From CAYILR01 sp964364175 (GTDB lineage Bacteria; Bdellovibrionota; UBA1018): 53,243 nt of DNA. The translations under genes and the position numbers were made by a program. Each line of letters begins with the position of its first letter. Position 1 is the first letter of the stretch. Of the stretch, positions 1 to 9,213 are shown piece by piece. The notes beneath the pieces are model-generated. The model made no database searches. It was not told where the DNA came from and was given only the letters and a program-made list of their open reading frames with translations. Location: positions 1 through 53,243 of the forward strand of contig CAYILR010000030.1 of assembly GCA_964364175.1 (NCBI GenBank), in the 5' to 3' direction.

Positions 1-16
1 ATCCTGTTTATAAATT

Positions 17-1663
17 ATGCAAGTGAATCACTCAAACGGGCTGAACAGTTACAATTCCTACACCGAAGAAGCATACCAGTTGGCCGCCAACTCATGCTTA
101 GAGGCGATTTTCGGGGCCTACATCACTAGCACTAGCCTAGTGCAAGATGGCCAAAGCCAAGGCTATCAAATTCTGTCGAAGGTGGGCGGAAAACTAGACC
201 AGCTTCTCAGACAGGGAGTCATCCCAGGCGAATTCAAAGACCGAGGCTACCGATACCTCGACGCAAAAATTCGATGTGTAGCTCGCATTCCGATCGGCAC
301 CACCGAAGTCTATACCCAGTACCGCAACCGACAAGAATTGCGGATCGCCATTGAATCCTGCCAGTACGGAAGAACTCTTCAAGAAAAATACCAGTGCTTC
401 AACAAAATCCACACCGAACGATTTGCAAAAACCAACCTCCGGGCCTTGTCCGATACCTACCTTCAACTTTGTCACGGCTGGCGCACGCAGGAGCAGCAAA
501 TCGCTGCGGTTCTGTATCACAACTCGATGGAACAACTGGACTCGGATGAACTGGATGCGTTTTCTGAGTACCACAGTGATTGCGAAAACCGATTCACCGA
601 AGCCCTCAGCCTCCCGTACATCTCGTTGGAACAAACTGGCTTTGATATTTGCGGTGGAGAAGCGTTCAAAATTCAAGATCGCGGGTTCATCCAACGGATG
701 AGAGGAACCACCGATCGATCGCTCACCGGATTTGTTTGCACCGAAGGGCTGAACCGAGTCCTAAAATCCTATTCGAACATCGATCCCGTCCTTAAGAACG
801 TCATTCAGGGCTGCGGAAGCATGAGCCGCACTGACACCAGCACTCGCTGCGAAGTTTATGCTGCAGCTGAACTGGGATATGGACTGCCACTCGAAAAAAT
901 CCAAAAAAACTTCCATCGTCCAATTGGGCACGAAGAAAAAGGCCGTTATGAATTCGACCGATGGTTGATGGACCAACCCGTGGGCACACTCGACACGACA
1001 GGATTGCAAATCGAAGTTGCACAATGTCTGCGGACCCTGGCCGAACGCGGAAACGGCAGAGAAAATAACGTAAAAATAGCAGAAGAAATTCGAAACAACA
1101 CAAAAGAGAATCGCAAAAATCCTGGGGCATTGAGCGCGATCCTTCGAACCTGTAATAGCGCATTACAACTTCCCGTGGACCGAGATCGTTCACGGGCTGA
1201 GCGCGCAGAAGGGTTCACCTCTAAACTCAAATCCTTCGCCGATCCGAAAACCAAATCTTGCCGCCATAACGAACTGACTGCGAGTGTGGGCTTCCTGCTT
1301 GGACTCGGTGCGGGAGCCGAATTCAATTACTGCGAAGCACCCAACGCACAACGATGGATCGAGTTCGGTTTGATCGGGCTCCTCAGCATTGGACTCGGCG
1401 CAACTGTTGATGTAGCCAGCCCAGTCTACGAAAGTCCTTACGGCCGAATCCTGACAGTCCATTCCACAGATCGACAAGATTTTGTTTTTTTCGCTGGACC
1501 AGTCTACGAGGGTCCTCGGATGTTCGACAACTATCCAAGCAATGACAAAGCAATCGGCGGTGCTTTAGGAGTAGGTGCATTTGGAACCTATACTGGAAAA
1601 ATCAACTTCATGATTTTCCCTCTGCCTGACAGCCGCGCCATTTTGCTGGGACTCTTTGACTAG
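17..1663 (+). CDS. Cys-rich protein of unknown function, 548 aa
   Basis: I do not recognise this protein. Many scattered cysteines (for example around residues 27, 87, 115, 126 and 152) suggest a disulphide-bonded protein of the cell envelope, but no signal peptide is visible at this start: the N-terminus is polar. An in-frame TAA at 11-13 fixes the start region, so either the protein is cytoplasmic, or a signal-peptide exon was lost by a frameshift at or before the window edge. The last ~130 residues contain two hydrophobic Gly-rich stretches and a beta-rich, aromatic tail ending in LGLFD. It converges on the methyltransferase gene, with 8 bases between the stops. Coding is supported by uninterrupted length and ordinary codon use. 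Confidence 0.75.
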   Translation: MQVNHSNGLNSYNSYTEEAYQLAANSCLEAIFGAYITSTSLVQDGQSQGYQILSKVGGKLDQLLRQGVIPGEFKDRGYRYLDAKIRCVARIPIGTTEVYTQYRNRQELRIAIESCQYGRTLQEKYQCFNKIHTERFAKTNLRALSDTYLQLCHGWRTQEQQIAAVLYHNSMEQLDSDELDAFSEYHSDCENRFTEALSLPYISLEQTGFDICGGEAFKIQDRGFIQRMRGTTDRSLTGFVCTEGLNRVLKSYSNIDPVLKNVIQGCGSMSRTDTSTRCEVYAAAELGYGLPLEKIQKNFHRPIGHEEKGRYEFDRWLMDQPVGTLDTTGLQIEVAQCLRTLAERGNGRENNVKIAEEIRNNTKENRKNPGALSAILRTCNSALQLPVDRDRSRAERAEGFTSKLKSFADPKTKSCRHNELTASVGFLLGLGAGAEFNYCEAPNAQRWIEFGLIGLLSIGLGATVDVASPVYESPYGRILTVHSTDRQDFVFFAGPVYEGPRMFDNYPSNDKAIGGALGVGAFGTYTGKINFMIFPLPDSRAILLGLFD

Positions 1664-1671
1664 AACTCGCC

Positions 1672-2541
1672 CTAGAACGGGTGAAACCCAATACTCATTT
1701 TCACCAGAGAATACTCGGGGTGAATTTGTCCCGCGGCAGTCCGAATGATCAAAGGCGCATCCTCAAAGAAAACACCCGATCGCATCGACTCATGAACGTC
1801 TGACTGACGCATCATCAGGAACAAGCCCAACAAAGGGGGTTCGCCCTCCTTGAGAACGACTTTTCTGAATCGAATCACAGCTAGACCTGCATCTCGGGCC
1901 GCATCCCACACTCTTTCGAGCTGATGAGGAGGCTCTATCGGAAAAACGCAGGCAAAAACCCCTCCATGCGCCAGGTGCTCGGAAGCGACCTGAGCGTAAT
2001 CCGCAATCGTGCCACGGACCTCAAACCGACAAGCGACCTTTTGCTCGTGATCCGCATGCAACCCTGACTCGAGCGGAAAGTACGGAGGGCTACCCAGGAT
2101 CAGATCAAAAGACTCACCCGCTCGGAGCAGGCCGGGGGTCCTGAAATCCCCAGTTCTTTGGTCCATTCTATTTTCAATCCCGTTGTAGCGGGCAGATTTT
2201 CGAGCCAGCGCCACGCTGATTTCTTGCGCTTCTACGGTAACGAACTGCGCTTGAGCCAGGCGCCAAGCTGCAACCATCGCCACCGATCCAATCCCACTTC
2301 CCAGGTCCAAAACGCGCTCGGCCCTGGGTGCATAGGTTGTTCCAAACCAAGCAACCAAAAGATCATCCGTCGAATAGCGGTGGCCGCTCTTGTACTGAAA
2401 AATCCGAAAATGCCCGCTCAATGAATCCAGGCTCTGATCTGTCGGCACATTCGAAAACTCAGAAAGATCCCCGCCAGGAACGCGTGAACCCGGAATCACC
2501 ACGCCTTTCCAGTAAGTAACTTGAGTCATATTTTGAGTCAC
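1672..2541 (-). CDS. TrmN6-like tRNA1(Val) A37 N6-methyltransferase
   Basis: A class I SAM-dependent methyltransferase of 289 residues, most like the YfiC/TrmN6 group that methylates N6 of adenine 37 in tRNA-Val. Seen in the sequence: the family's N-terminal signature around FRIFQYKSGHRYSTDD, the SAM-binding loop LDLGSGIGS, and motif IV as GSPPYF (the usual Asn is Ser, a variant found in related N6-methylases). I chose the GTG at 2541 because AGAGGTG lies about 5 bases upstream; an ATG at 2589 would add 16 poor residues and lacks a ribosome site, and an ATG at 2529 is possible. Exact substrate is inference. Confidence 0.85.
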   Translation of the reverse strand: MTQNMTQVTYWKGVVIPGSRVPGGDLSEFSNVPTDQSLDSLSGHFRIFQYKSGHRYSTDDLLVAWFGTTYAPRAERVLDLGSGIGSVAMVAAWRLAQAQFVTVEAQEISVALARKSARYNGIENRMDQRTGDFRTPGLLRAGESFDLILGSPPYFPLESGLHADHEQKVACRFEVRGTIADYAQVASEHLAHGGVFACVFPIEPPHQLERVWDAARDAGLAVIRFRKVVLKEGEPPLLGLFLMMRQSDVHESMRSGVFFEDAPLIIRTAAGQIHPEYSLVKMSIGFHPF

Positions 2542-2671
2542 AAACACCTCTTTATTAAATTCATTTATGTTAAAAACACTCAATATCAAAAAATTTTTTT
2601 CATTTTTTATTTATTTTTTTGTGTATTTTTTCAAAAAACGTAGTATTGAAGCGCGCTAGAGGAGTATCTAT

Positions 2672-3031
2672 ATGAGTTATTTAAATCTGTTAACTGTAGT
2701 ATTTTGTGCGTTTTTTGGAATCGTTTCATTCAGCAAGAATGCTTCCGCTTTTGGCGGTGGCAAACACGGTGATGAAACAGTCGGCGGCATCATTCTTTTG
2801 AGCCAAGGCCACTCTTACGGCGGCGGTGATAAAGACGGTGGCGGCAAAGATGGCGGCGGCGATAAATACGGCGGCGGCAAAGACGGTGGAAAAGATGGCC
2901 AAGGCGGCGGCGAAACCGGCGGCGGCGGCGCACCTGAACCTGCAACGATGTTCTTGTTGGCAAGCGGCGCAGCAGCTGCGGGCCTCAAGTACGCTCGACG
3001 CAAAAAATCTGCTTCCAAGCTGAACAACTAA
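2672..3031 (+). CDS. Small Gly-rich exported protein with PEP-CTERM tail
   Basis: A 119-residue exported protein. Residues 1-26 form a signal peptide ending in NASA. The centre (about 49-86) is a low-complexity run of GGGKDGGGDK-type repeats, highly charged and glycine-rich. Residues 88-90 are PEP, followed by ATMFLLASGAAAAG, a hydrophobic helix, and a basic end with ARRKK. This is the canonical PEP-CTERM sorting signal, which in known systems is recognised by an exosortase (EpsH family) for surface or extracellular-matrix display. No exosortase is in this window. A strong ribosome site (AGAGGAG) precedes the ATG, and a hairpin terminator follows, so the gene is a single unit. Confidence 0.85.
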   Translation: MSYLNLLTVVFCAFFGIVSFSKNASAFGGGKHGDETVGGIILLSQGHSYGGGDKDGGGKDGGGDKYGGGKDGGKDGQGGGETGGGGAPEPATMFLLASGAAAAGLKYARRKKSASKLNN

Positions 3032-3056
3032 TTTTTAAAATCAATTTAAAAAATAT

Positions 3057-3096
3057 GACGAGGGTGAAGGGGTCTTAGGACCCTGACACCCTCGTC
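3057..3096 (+). terminator. Rho-independent-like terminator
   Basis: GACGAGGGTG at 3057-3066 pairs perfectly with CACCCTCGTC at 3087-3096; an inner GGGTC/GGACCC pairing extends the stem. It sits 26 bases after the PEP-CTERM gene. Only a short T-rich tract (TAGTTT) follows. Confidence 0.7.
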
Positions 3097-3193
3097 TAGT
3101 TTATGGGCGAGTGATCAATCTTTGGACAGCCTCAATGCTCATCCAACGCATTAATGCTCAATAGCAGGCACGATTTTTGCGTATTTAATACCC

Positions 3194-4150
3194 ATGTTGC
3201 TGTACTTGGGCCTCTATTTGATCTCCTTCCCCGCGATCGCGAACTCCGAATCGCCAGGAGTAGCTTCATGCCAGCAGCAAAACCTCGAATTTGAAATTCA
3301 AAACACCGCTTTTCGGCAATTTCACAACGAAATCCTCCGTGAGCATGAAAAACTTTCTCAACAGAATCGCAACATCCTCAATACAGTATTGGAAGATTTA
3401 GATCACAAATCAGAACTCAATTTCTTCAGCCGTAGAAACGAAAGCTTTCTGACCCTCATGAATCACTACAGTAAGCACTTCCGCGAACGTTACAGCGAAG
3501 ACATGGATGACGATGAACGCGAGGCGGGATATCCCACGCATGCTTTGGAAAAACTTTTTTCTGGAATTGCAGCGTCGATGGAAAAAGCCCTGGATAGCAA
3601 ATATGGGATTTTCCCCGGCCGATCCGAAGGAAAATCCAGATGCAAAGATGTTCGAGATCGTAGCCTTTTGCCTTATGTCATCAGCGAGGATCGAGACTTG
3701 GCGGGGCTGAACATAACCAGCTCACACATGCTTCTGGAATGCGTCACCCAGCCAGGTGAGCCTTCAAAAATTTTGAGATATGTTCCTTATGCGCCTTTTT
3801 CTGAATCGGGAGTCATCGAGGTGCTCAACACCAACCGATACGGAACCTTCGAGGATCGCAAGCCCGAACAAAGTTTTTTTGGCCGACAATTCCGAATCCT
3901 CACTGAATCAGGAGCAGGAAAGCAATTGGGTTTGGGAATTCTCAACCGAGTTTTCACTTCACCGCAGTATCAGCGACTTTTTTACCGATTGAGAGACTCG
4001 AATGACCACAGCATATACAATACGGGTAGTTTTCGAGACCTGTCGTGGGAAACAAACCCCTTCGCTCCCCAACAAGAGAGTTCGGATGATTCACTGAATA
4101 CTTTTGCAGAGCAGTTCAGACCCCGTTGCAATCAGCAAAGGTGCCCTTAA
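3194..4150 (+). CDS. Exported protein of unknown function, 318 aa
   Basis: Not recognised. A short signal peptide (residues 1-17, ending AIAN-S) precedes a helical, charged region (about 35-150, rich in Glu, Lys and Arg) and a C-terminal half containing MLLECVTQPGEPSK and ending in a Cys pair (RCNQQRCP). An in-frame stop lies just upstream of the ATG. No good Shine-Dalgarno sequence is seen. It lies alone between the terminator and the large Cys-rich gene on the same strand, and like its neighbours is probably periplasmic or secreted. Confidence 0.7.
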   Translation: MLLYLGLYLISFPAIANSESPGVASCQQQNLEFEIQNTAFRQFHNEILREHEKLSQQNRNILNTVLEDLDHKSELNFFSRRNESFLTLMNHYSKHFRERYSEDMDDDEREAGYPTHALEKLFSGIAASMEKALDSKYGIFPGRSEGKSRCKDVRDRSLLPYVISEDRDLAGLNITSSHMLLECVTQPGEPSKILRYVPYAPFSESGVIEVLNTNRYGTFEDRKPEQSFFGRQFRILTESGAGKQLGLGILNRVFTSPQYQRLFYRLRDSNDHSIYNTGSFRDLSWETNPFAPQQESSDDSLNTFAEQFRPRCNQQRCP

Positions 4151-4276
4151 TACCTAATATAAGTGTTATTAAACAAAAAATTTTCCCACCAATCTTAACC
4201 ATTTTTCCTTAAATATCCGACATAATAGATAAGAAATAAACGTGTAACCACGTTGAACGAACGTATTCGGGGGTAT

Positions 4277-7200
4277 ATGGGGTTTCGGGGGTTTATAGCA
4301 AATCTATTGATTTTTGCGCAGCTTGCGCCTTCGCTAGGAGTGCTAGGCACAGACTTGCGCAAACTCCAATGGGTACCCATAGCCAGCGCCGAGAGTTCGG
4401 ACGCTAACGTCGTCTGTGACCCTTTCGATGGAACAAAACCCATCGATCCAGAACACGGTCTCAAGGGCAATCTGTCCTACGCGCCACAGTACTTTGGATA
4501 CGCCTGCAACTACCCAGCGAGCTGCACAAGCTCTTCTTGTACCAAGGCACCCTCCTGGGGAAGCAAGTGCACAACGGTCGAGTGTAAAAAAGCAATGGAT
4601 ACCGCTTGCATCACAGTCGGCTGCAACTGCAGCGGAATGAAATTCTCCAACTATCCGATGGCATTTCCATCTCCTAGCGCTGCCTCAGCCTCATTATTTT
4701 TCAACCAACTCAATGTACCTACCCGCAGCTTCAGTTCGGGCTTTCCAACTCAAGGTGGCGGAGCACTGAGCGCCAACGGCAGCACCCTCATCGATTTCTT
4801 TTCGTTCAACTTTGAAACCACTGCGATGCTGACAACGGCGAACCCGTACAAGGGAGCTGGCAATTACCAGTTCGCGCTGATGTCAGATGACGGATCAATT
4901 TTGGAAACCGGACCTGCCTCTGGAAATTACTCGTCGACACTGGTTAACAATGACGGCCAGCATGGCACAACCATGAAATGCGCAAACGCAGCGGTCCCTA
5001 TGCCACTCAATGCAGGCGTGCCCTTGCGAATCAAATATTTTCAAGGTCCACGATATAATATTGCTCTGATCTTGCTCTGGAGAAAAGCAGACGGAATCAG
5101 CCTTTCTTCGGGTTGCAGTTACCCGGGAAACGGATGGGAACCGGTGGATTCGAAGTACCTGTTCATGCCGCAAACAGTACCCCCTTATGCACCTGTGAAG
5201 AATCCGTGCGCTACGCCGTCGCCTAGTCCAAGCCCGAGTCCTTCACCCTCATCCAGCCCCAGCGCCACACCTTCGGGGGGAGGGAAAAAAATCACGATCT
5301 GTCACTTTCCTCCAGGCAACACAGATAATCCGCAAGAAATCACCATTGGAATCAGCGCATGGAAGCATCACGAAGATGAGCACACAGGCGACTATCAAGG
5401 AAGTTGCCGTCCGAGAGAAAACCCTTCGTCTTCACCTAGCGGTTGCGCGACAGGAACCGCCACCGGCGCGAGTGGATCATGTGAACCTTGCGTGTTTGCA
5501 GTCCCGCTGGCCTCAGGCGGAAGCTGCGTTCCTGACAGCAAATGTCCCGATGGCAGCACCAAACCTCAGAGTGGCATATGCTCGTGTCCACAAGGCTGGC
5601 CAATGCCGGGGAATGGGAAGTGCGACATCAACCCGAGTCCATCCCCTTCGCCTGTCGCTTCGCCCAGCCCGACTGTCAGGGAATCTCCCAGTCCAAAACC
5701 GAGCCCGACTCCCACCGGCGTCCCTAGTCCTTCTCCGCCGCCCCCCCCCCCTCCTCAACCCTCGCCTGGACCTTCGTGCCCGGCCGGGACAATCAGTGTG
5801 GGTGGCGCATGCGTGCCCCCTGAGGACTGCAACTCAAAGCCGGGAGGGTGCCCAAAATGTCCGGACGGTAGTCCAATGCCTCCGAGCGGAGTTTGCTCAG
5901 ATGATGATGGCTGCAAAGCATCTCCGACACCTTGTCCTTTGGGTCAGAGCTGGGACACCAAGGAGTGCAAGTGCCTCAGTGGCAAAACATGTCCCGATGG
6001 TTCACCCATGCCTCCGAACGGAGATTGCGAAAAAGGAGCATGCAATCCAAGTGATCCTGCCACCTTCCCTCCTGGCGGATGTTGTGTGGGGGGAGCAGCT
6101 TATGCTGCTGGAGCTCCTCAGTGTGGTGCAGGCAAAGGCTGCACTCCCGATATCTTCGACTTGGTGGGTGCAACGAATTGCGATCTTTACTGCAAGACTC
6201 GTCTCTTGGCCGAAGCCGACATGGTTCAGAATATGGGTAAACCGCAAACCGCGACTAACGTGGCCTCTGAAATAGCTGCGTTTCAAACAATTTCTCAATG
6301 TACAGCATATGAAAAACTCAAAGTTGCAAAGAAAAACATGGCTTGGATTGCAGCACTAGATACTGCCGCAGCTGCTGCTTGCTTGTGGGATTGCCGAAGC
6401 AACGCCGCCAACGAAGGAGATACAGGGAGTGTATGGACCTACCGTGGGGACGTGGCAGCGGATTCTGAAACTAAGACCGACGCAGAGAACACCGCAGCTA
6501 AGCGAACCTGTTACATCTTGGCTGCGTCAGCCGTTACAGCCGAAGTGTATGCCGTCATGCAGAACAAGGGGTACGGGCTTCAAGACCTGAATCTTAGAGC
6601 CGCGATAGAAAAAGAGAATTGGGCCGCCGAGCTTTGGTTTGGCAAAACGATTGCGGGACTTCACTACTCTCTTTGGATTCCGGCGTCTTCTCTTGTTCGA
6701 TTTGTGGTGGAAGAAGCAGCGTGGACTAAGCGAGCGTACGCTGTTGAAGAAATTATCAGCATAAACGGCGTTGTCGACAGGAGAATAAGAACAACCCCGT
6801 CGACCACTCAAAATCCACCTCAATCGAGGGTCAGACAAGGACAAGATCTGAATAGCAATCCGACTGTCAATTGGGCCGAACAAAATCGACTCAATCGGTT
6901 AAATAATGCTGCGGGCGCAACTAACTGCGACCAATTAGGTGCTCGAATGAATCCACCGGTAGCAGCTGGTATTCTTCATTTGGGGCCGGATGGTTCGTGC
7001 TCCTATCAGGACAAGCCGGTAACCGAACAAACTGTAGGACCTGAAGTTGGCGAGAAAAAGGAAACCATCCTGAATCGCCGCCCTAACCCCTGCGCGTTAG
7101 CTGCCCTGTTTGGTGTTCTTGCGGCGCTTCGTCTGACAGGAATGTATACGAATCAAAAACTGGCAACCAGCACCTGTGACAAAATCAAAAAAATGCACTC

Positions 7201-8035
7201 AGAAGCTTTGGCAGTCTGTGCATTGACAGCAGCCTCGAACGAAGCTGCTCAGCCGGAGGATCCACTGACGGAACTACTCTCGTACATCGAATCGACAGTG
7301 CAAGCCGCCCCGACTTCGCCTGCTATGACCGCAATTGCCAAAACAGCGGAGGCGAACCCTCATCGCAAGGCCGCTCTCGAACAAATCAAAGCTAATCCTG
7401 CGGTTCATTCGCTTTCACATGACGAACTGCCCGCTGATTTTTCGATGAGCAGCTTCGCTGCGTCGGCTCAGAATGCTTCCGAAATGCGAATATTTTCTGA
7501 TACAGGTGTAGGCGACAAGTTGGCAGTCATAGCATCGACGAAAATGGATTTTGCCCAGGTGGTGAAAGTTTCCACAGATCCCGAGCAAGGCGGTATTGCT
7601 GGAGCTCTCGCTCTTGCCTTAAAGCAACTGGGCGCTCCTCTCAAAGGCACATTTGCAAAGAAATTTATGGCGATCATATCCCGTGTCGAGCAATCGGGTG
7701 ACTCTGATATTCCCTCAAACGAAAGTTCATCCGAATCACAGCTTGCTCAAAATTCTGGTCAAACCACCCACCCTTTCTCCAGCACAGTAAGTGCTCCCGA
7801 AAATTCCACCGGTGGAAACACCAGTGCAGCAGCCCCCATCCAAGGCGACGGCTGGTACTCCGGCGACGAGCCCGATCCGAAAAAACAAGCCGAGCAAGCC
7901 GCCTTCATGGCCGCCAAGGCCAAGCTCGCCCCCAAATCAGGCGAGGCGGACATCTATCACGTTTATACGCCGCCTAAGAGCATCTTCGAAATCGTCTCGG
8001 ACAAAATCAACCAAGTGGGCTATCGGGTGAAATAG
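4277..8035 (+). CDS. Large Cys-rich secreted protein with Pro-Ser linkers
   Basis: About 1252 residues. I prefer the ATG at 4277 (GGGGG just upstream, then a signal-like segment GFRGFIANLLIFAQLAPSLG); a TTG at 4253 would add eight residues. In order: a Cys-rich N-terminus; a PA14/fibro-slime-like beta region at about 130-280 (FALMSDDGSILE, then IKYFQGPRYNIALILLWRK); a PSPSPS linker; a short domain with KITICHFPPGN and HHEDEHTGDYQGSC; three repeats of the type CPDGSxMPPxGxC separated by more Pro-Ser linkers; and a long Ala-rich helical C-terminal half with Cys pairs. The linkers look like those of secreted multi-domain proteins in predatory bacteria. Possible roles are adhesion or carbohydrate binding, by inference. 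A C11 tract lies in the coding sequence. Confidence 0.8.
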   Translation: MGFRGFIANLLIFAQLAPSLGVLGTDLRKLQWVPIASAESSDANVVCDPFDGTKPIDPEHGLKGNLSYAPQYFGYACNYPASCTSSSCTKAPSWGSKCTTVECKKAMDTACITVGCNCSGMKFSNYPMAFPSPSAASASLFFNQLNVPTRSFSSGFPTQGGGALSANGSTLIDFFSFNFETTAMLTTANPYKGAGNYQFALMSDDGSILETGPASGNYSSTLVNNDGQHGTTMKCANAAVPMPLNAGVPLRIKYFQGPRYNIALILLWRKADGISLSSGCSYPGNGWEPVDSKYLFMPQTVPPYAPVKNPCATPSPSPSPSPSPSSSPSATPSGGGKKITICHFPPGNTDNPQEITIGISAWKHHEDEHTGDYQGSCRPRENPSSSPSGCATGTATGASGSCEPCVFAVPLASGGSCVPDSKCPDGSTKPQSGICSCPQGWPMPGNGKCDINPSPSPSPVASPSPTVRESPSPKPSPTPTGVPSPSPPPPPPPQPSPGPSCPAGTISVGGACVPPEDCNSKPGGCPKCPDGSPMPPSGVCSDDDGCKASPTPCPLGQSWDTKECKCLSGKTCPDGSPMPPNGDCEKGACNPSDPATFPPGGCCVGGAAYAAGAPQCGAGKGCTPDIFDLVGATNCDLYCKTRLLAEADMVQNMGKPQTATNVASEIAAFQTISQCTAYEKLKVAKKNMAWIAALDTAAAAACLWDCRSNAANEGDTGSVWTYRGDVAADSETKTDAENTAAKRTCYILAASAVTAEVYAVMQNKGYGLQDLNLRAAIEKENWAAELWFGKTIAGLHYSLWIPASSLVRFVVEEAAWTKRAYAVEEIISINGVVDRRIRTTPSTTQNPPQSRVRQGQDLNSNPTVNWAEQNRLNRLNNAAGATNCDQLGARMNPPVAAGILHLGPDGSCSYQDKPVTEQTVGPEVGEKKETILNRRPNPCALAALFGVLAALRLTGMYTNQKLATSTCDKIKKMHSEALAVCALTAASNEAAQPEDPLTELLSYIESTVQAAPTSPAMTAIAKTAEANPHRKAALEQIKANPAVHSLSHDELPADFSMSSFAASAQNASEMRIFSDTGVGDKLAVIASTKMDFAQVVKVSTDPEQGGIAGALALALKQLGAPLKGTFAKKFMAIISRVEQSGDSDIPSNESSSESQLAQNSGQTTHPFSSTVSAPENSTGGNTSAAAPIQGDGWYSGDEPDPKKQAEQAAFMAAKAKLAPKSGEADIYHVYTPPKSIFEIVSDKINQVGYRVK
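5741..5751 (+). repeat. C11 homopolymer inside coding sequence
   Basis: Eleven consecutive C bases within the second Pro-rich linker of the large secreted protein; they encode the poly-proline run. A change of one base would shift the frame and remove more than half of the protein. Confidence 0.95.
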
Positions 8036-8044
8036 CAGACTGGT

Positions 8045-8704
8045 TCAGCGCACCTGTCGCCATGGGATTGCAAATTGCAAATCAATCCAGGTAACGATCT
8101 TTTTTCGGTAATCGTAAAAGAAGTTTAATTGCCGTTCACTATTGATTTGATGCGAAAGATGATTGATTTCCATGATCGCCACATTGTCACGGTGCTGCGG
8201 ATCTCGCACTGACGGATAAATAATAAAATCCGCCTGTGGATTGGCCCGAATATAAGCGTGGGAGGGAGAATAATCCGACTTGTCCAAGATCGCCGAGACA
8301 TTGGGGAGAGTATGGATCTGCGTAGCAGATGAATCGTTTGCATCAACCGAAAATCCTGTTCTTGAGCCGGTCTCGTTTTTTACACGTCGTTTTCCCACTT
8401 GGAGATGAACACGCTGACGCATCATATGGAAGGAGTACTCGTAGAGGGCTGTCTCAAGAATGCCGGAGGCGTAAAATACATTTTTTGAAAAATAGGGCGG
8501 TCTGAATCGAGCCTGGAAATGTGGCAAAACTGGAAGCTCGTAGCGAAATGGAGTTGCGATCAGGTCATGCCAGCCTGAGTGGCTCATGGGAGGTTTGGTG
8601 AAATCAATCAGCATTTCCAGTTGGATCGCTTTTTCAGCGTCTTGTGTTGCTCGATAGCTGGTGAGCTTTGCTTGATCCTCAACGATCCGGTGAACTTCGA
8701 TCAC
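8045..8704 (-). CDS. RES-domain toxin (NAD+-depleting type)
   Basis: A 219-residue RES-family toxin. RES toxins degrade NAD+ (as glycohydrolase or phosphorylase) and arrest growth; they are paired with a Xre/MbcA/ParS-type antitoxin. Visible family features are an Arg-containing N-terminal strand, FYASGILETALYEYSFH holding the conserved Glu, and YPSVRDPQHRDNVAI holding the S-x-R element near the end. It is longer than the minimal RES core (about 150 residues). Its ATG overlaps the antitoxin stop by four bases (8701-8704), the standard translationally coupled order antitoxin then toxin. Confidence 0.85.
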   Translation of the reverse strand: MIEVHRIVEDQAKLTSYRATQDAEKAIQLEMLIDFTKPPMSHSGWHDLIATPFRYELPVLPHFQARFRPPYFSKNVFYASGILETALYEYSFHMMRQRVHLQVGKRRVKNETGSRTGFSVDANDSSATQIHTLPNVSAILDKSDYSPSHAYIRANPQADFIIYPSVRDPQHRDNVAIMEINHLSHQINSERQLNFFYDYRKKIVTWIDLQFAIPWRQVR

Positions 8705-9144
8705 GCGCCTCGTCCTCGAACAAAATCGAGATACTGACGCACTTGAATGAGGCCAGCTAAGGATTCCGACATTTTTTTGAACGGAGGAACTCCTAGGTCA
8801 GGGTGTGAAGTCGCGAGCCACTGTAACTGATGAAACGGTTCGCTAAACATCGCAGCTAAATTCCGATGAACCGCAAGGAGGTGAACAACTGCTTCTATGT
8901 CGGGAGGTAAATTTCTACTGGATATCGGAATGGTTCGACGCCGAATCCAGCCATTAATGGTTGTGGGCGAAAGATGCAAGACACGAGCAATCTTGGAGCC
9001 ATTCCAACTCCACTGATCCCTTAAAAACCGCAGGCCATCTGCCAAAGCTTCAGAGGCTTTAGCCGGATTCAGTCCTGCAATGATACCAGCTTCATTTGAG
9101 TTAAAACTAGGATGCTGTCTATGTCGTTTTTCAAGCGTGGACAT
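8701..9144 (-). CDS. Xre/MbcA/ParS-type antitoxin (DUF2384)
   Basis: A 147-residue antitoxin for the adjacent RES toxin. The middle (about 45-75) is a helix-turn-helix with KIARVLHLSPTTINGWIRRR; the C-terminus carries the DUF2384-type toxin-binding region (MFSEPFHQLQWLATSHPDLG). The ATG at 9144 is preceded by AAAGGAGA; an in-frame start at 9189 lies upstream of this ribosome site and inside the promoter, so it is rejected. Known members repress their own operon; direct repeats over the promoter fit this. Confidence 0.88.
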   Translation of the reverse strand: MSTLEKRHRQHPSFNSNEAGIIAGLNPAKASEALADGLRFLRDQWSWNGSKIARVLHLSPTTINGWIRRRTIPISSRNLPPDIEAVVHLLAVHRNLAAMFSEPFHQLQWLATSHPDLGVPPFKKMSESLAGLIQVRQYLDFVRGRGA

Positions 9145-9170
9145 ATCGTCTCCTTTTATTTCGGCACTTC

Positions 9171-9213
9171 TCAAATAAAAGTATAGCAAAAATACCTATT
9201 TTTTCAAATAAAA
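9171..9213 (-). promoter_or_regulatory. Promoter and candidate operator of the RES/Xre pair
   Basis: Read on the minus strand: -35 TTTGAA (9208-9203), 17-base spacer, -10 TATACT (9185-9180). The decamer TCAAATAAAA occurs at 9171-9180 and again at 9204-9213 on the plus strand, 33 bases apart, so one copy covers each promoter box. This spacing (about three turns) fits two antitoxin-binding sites on one face. The remaining gap up to 9359 is AT-rich and holds a small AGGCA/TGCCT hairpin near 9256-9270. Confidence 0.6.

Noticed and set aside
2821..2930. Repeat array resembling short tandem repeats or CRISPR-like spacing
   Set aside because: The repeats encode GGGKDGGG-type protein sequence within a gene; no spacers.
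5346..6275. 309-residue plus-strand frame rich in Arg, Pro and Ala
   Set aside because: It is a shifted frame inside the large Cys-rich gene; the reading comes from the Pro/Ser linkers.
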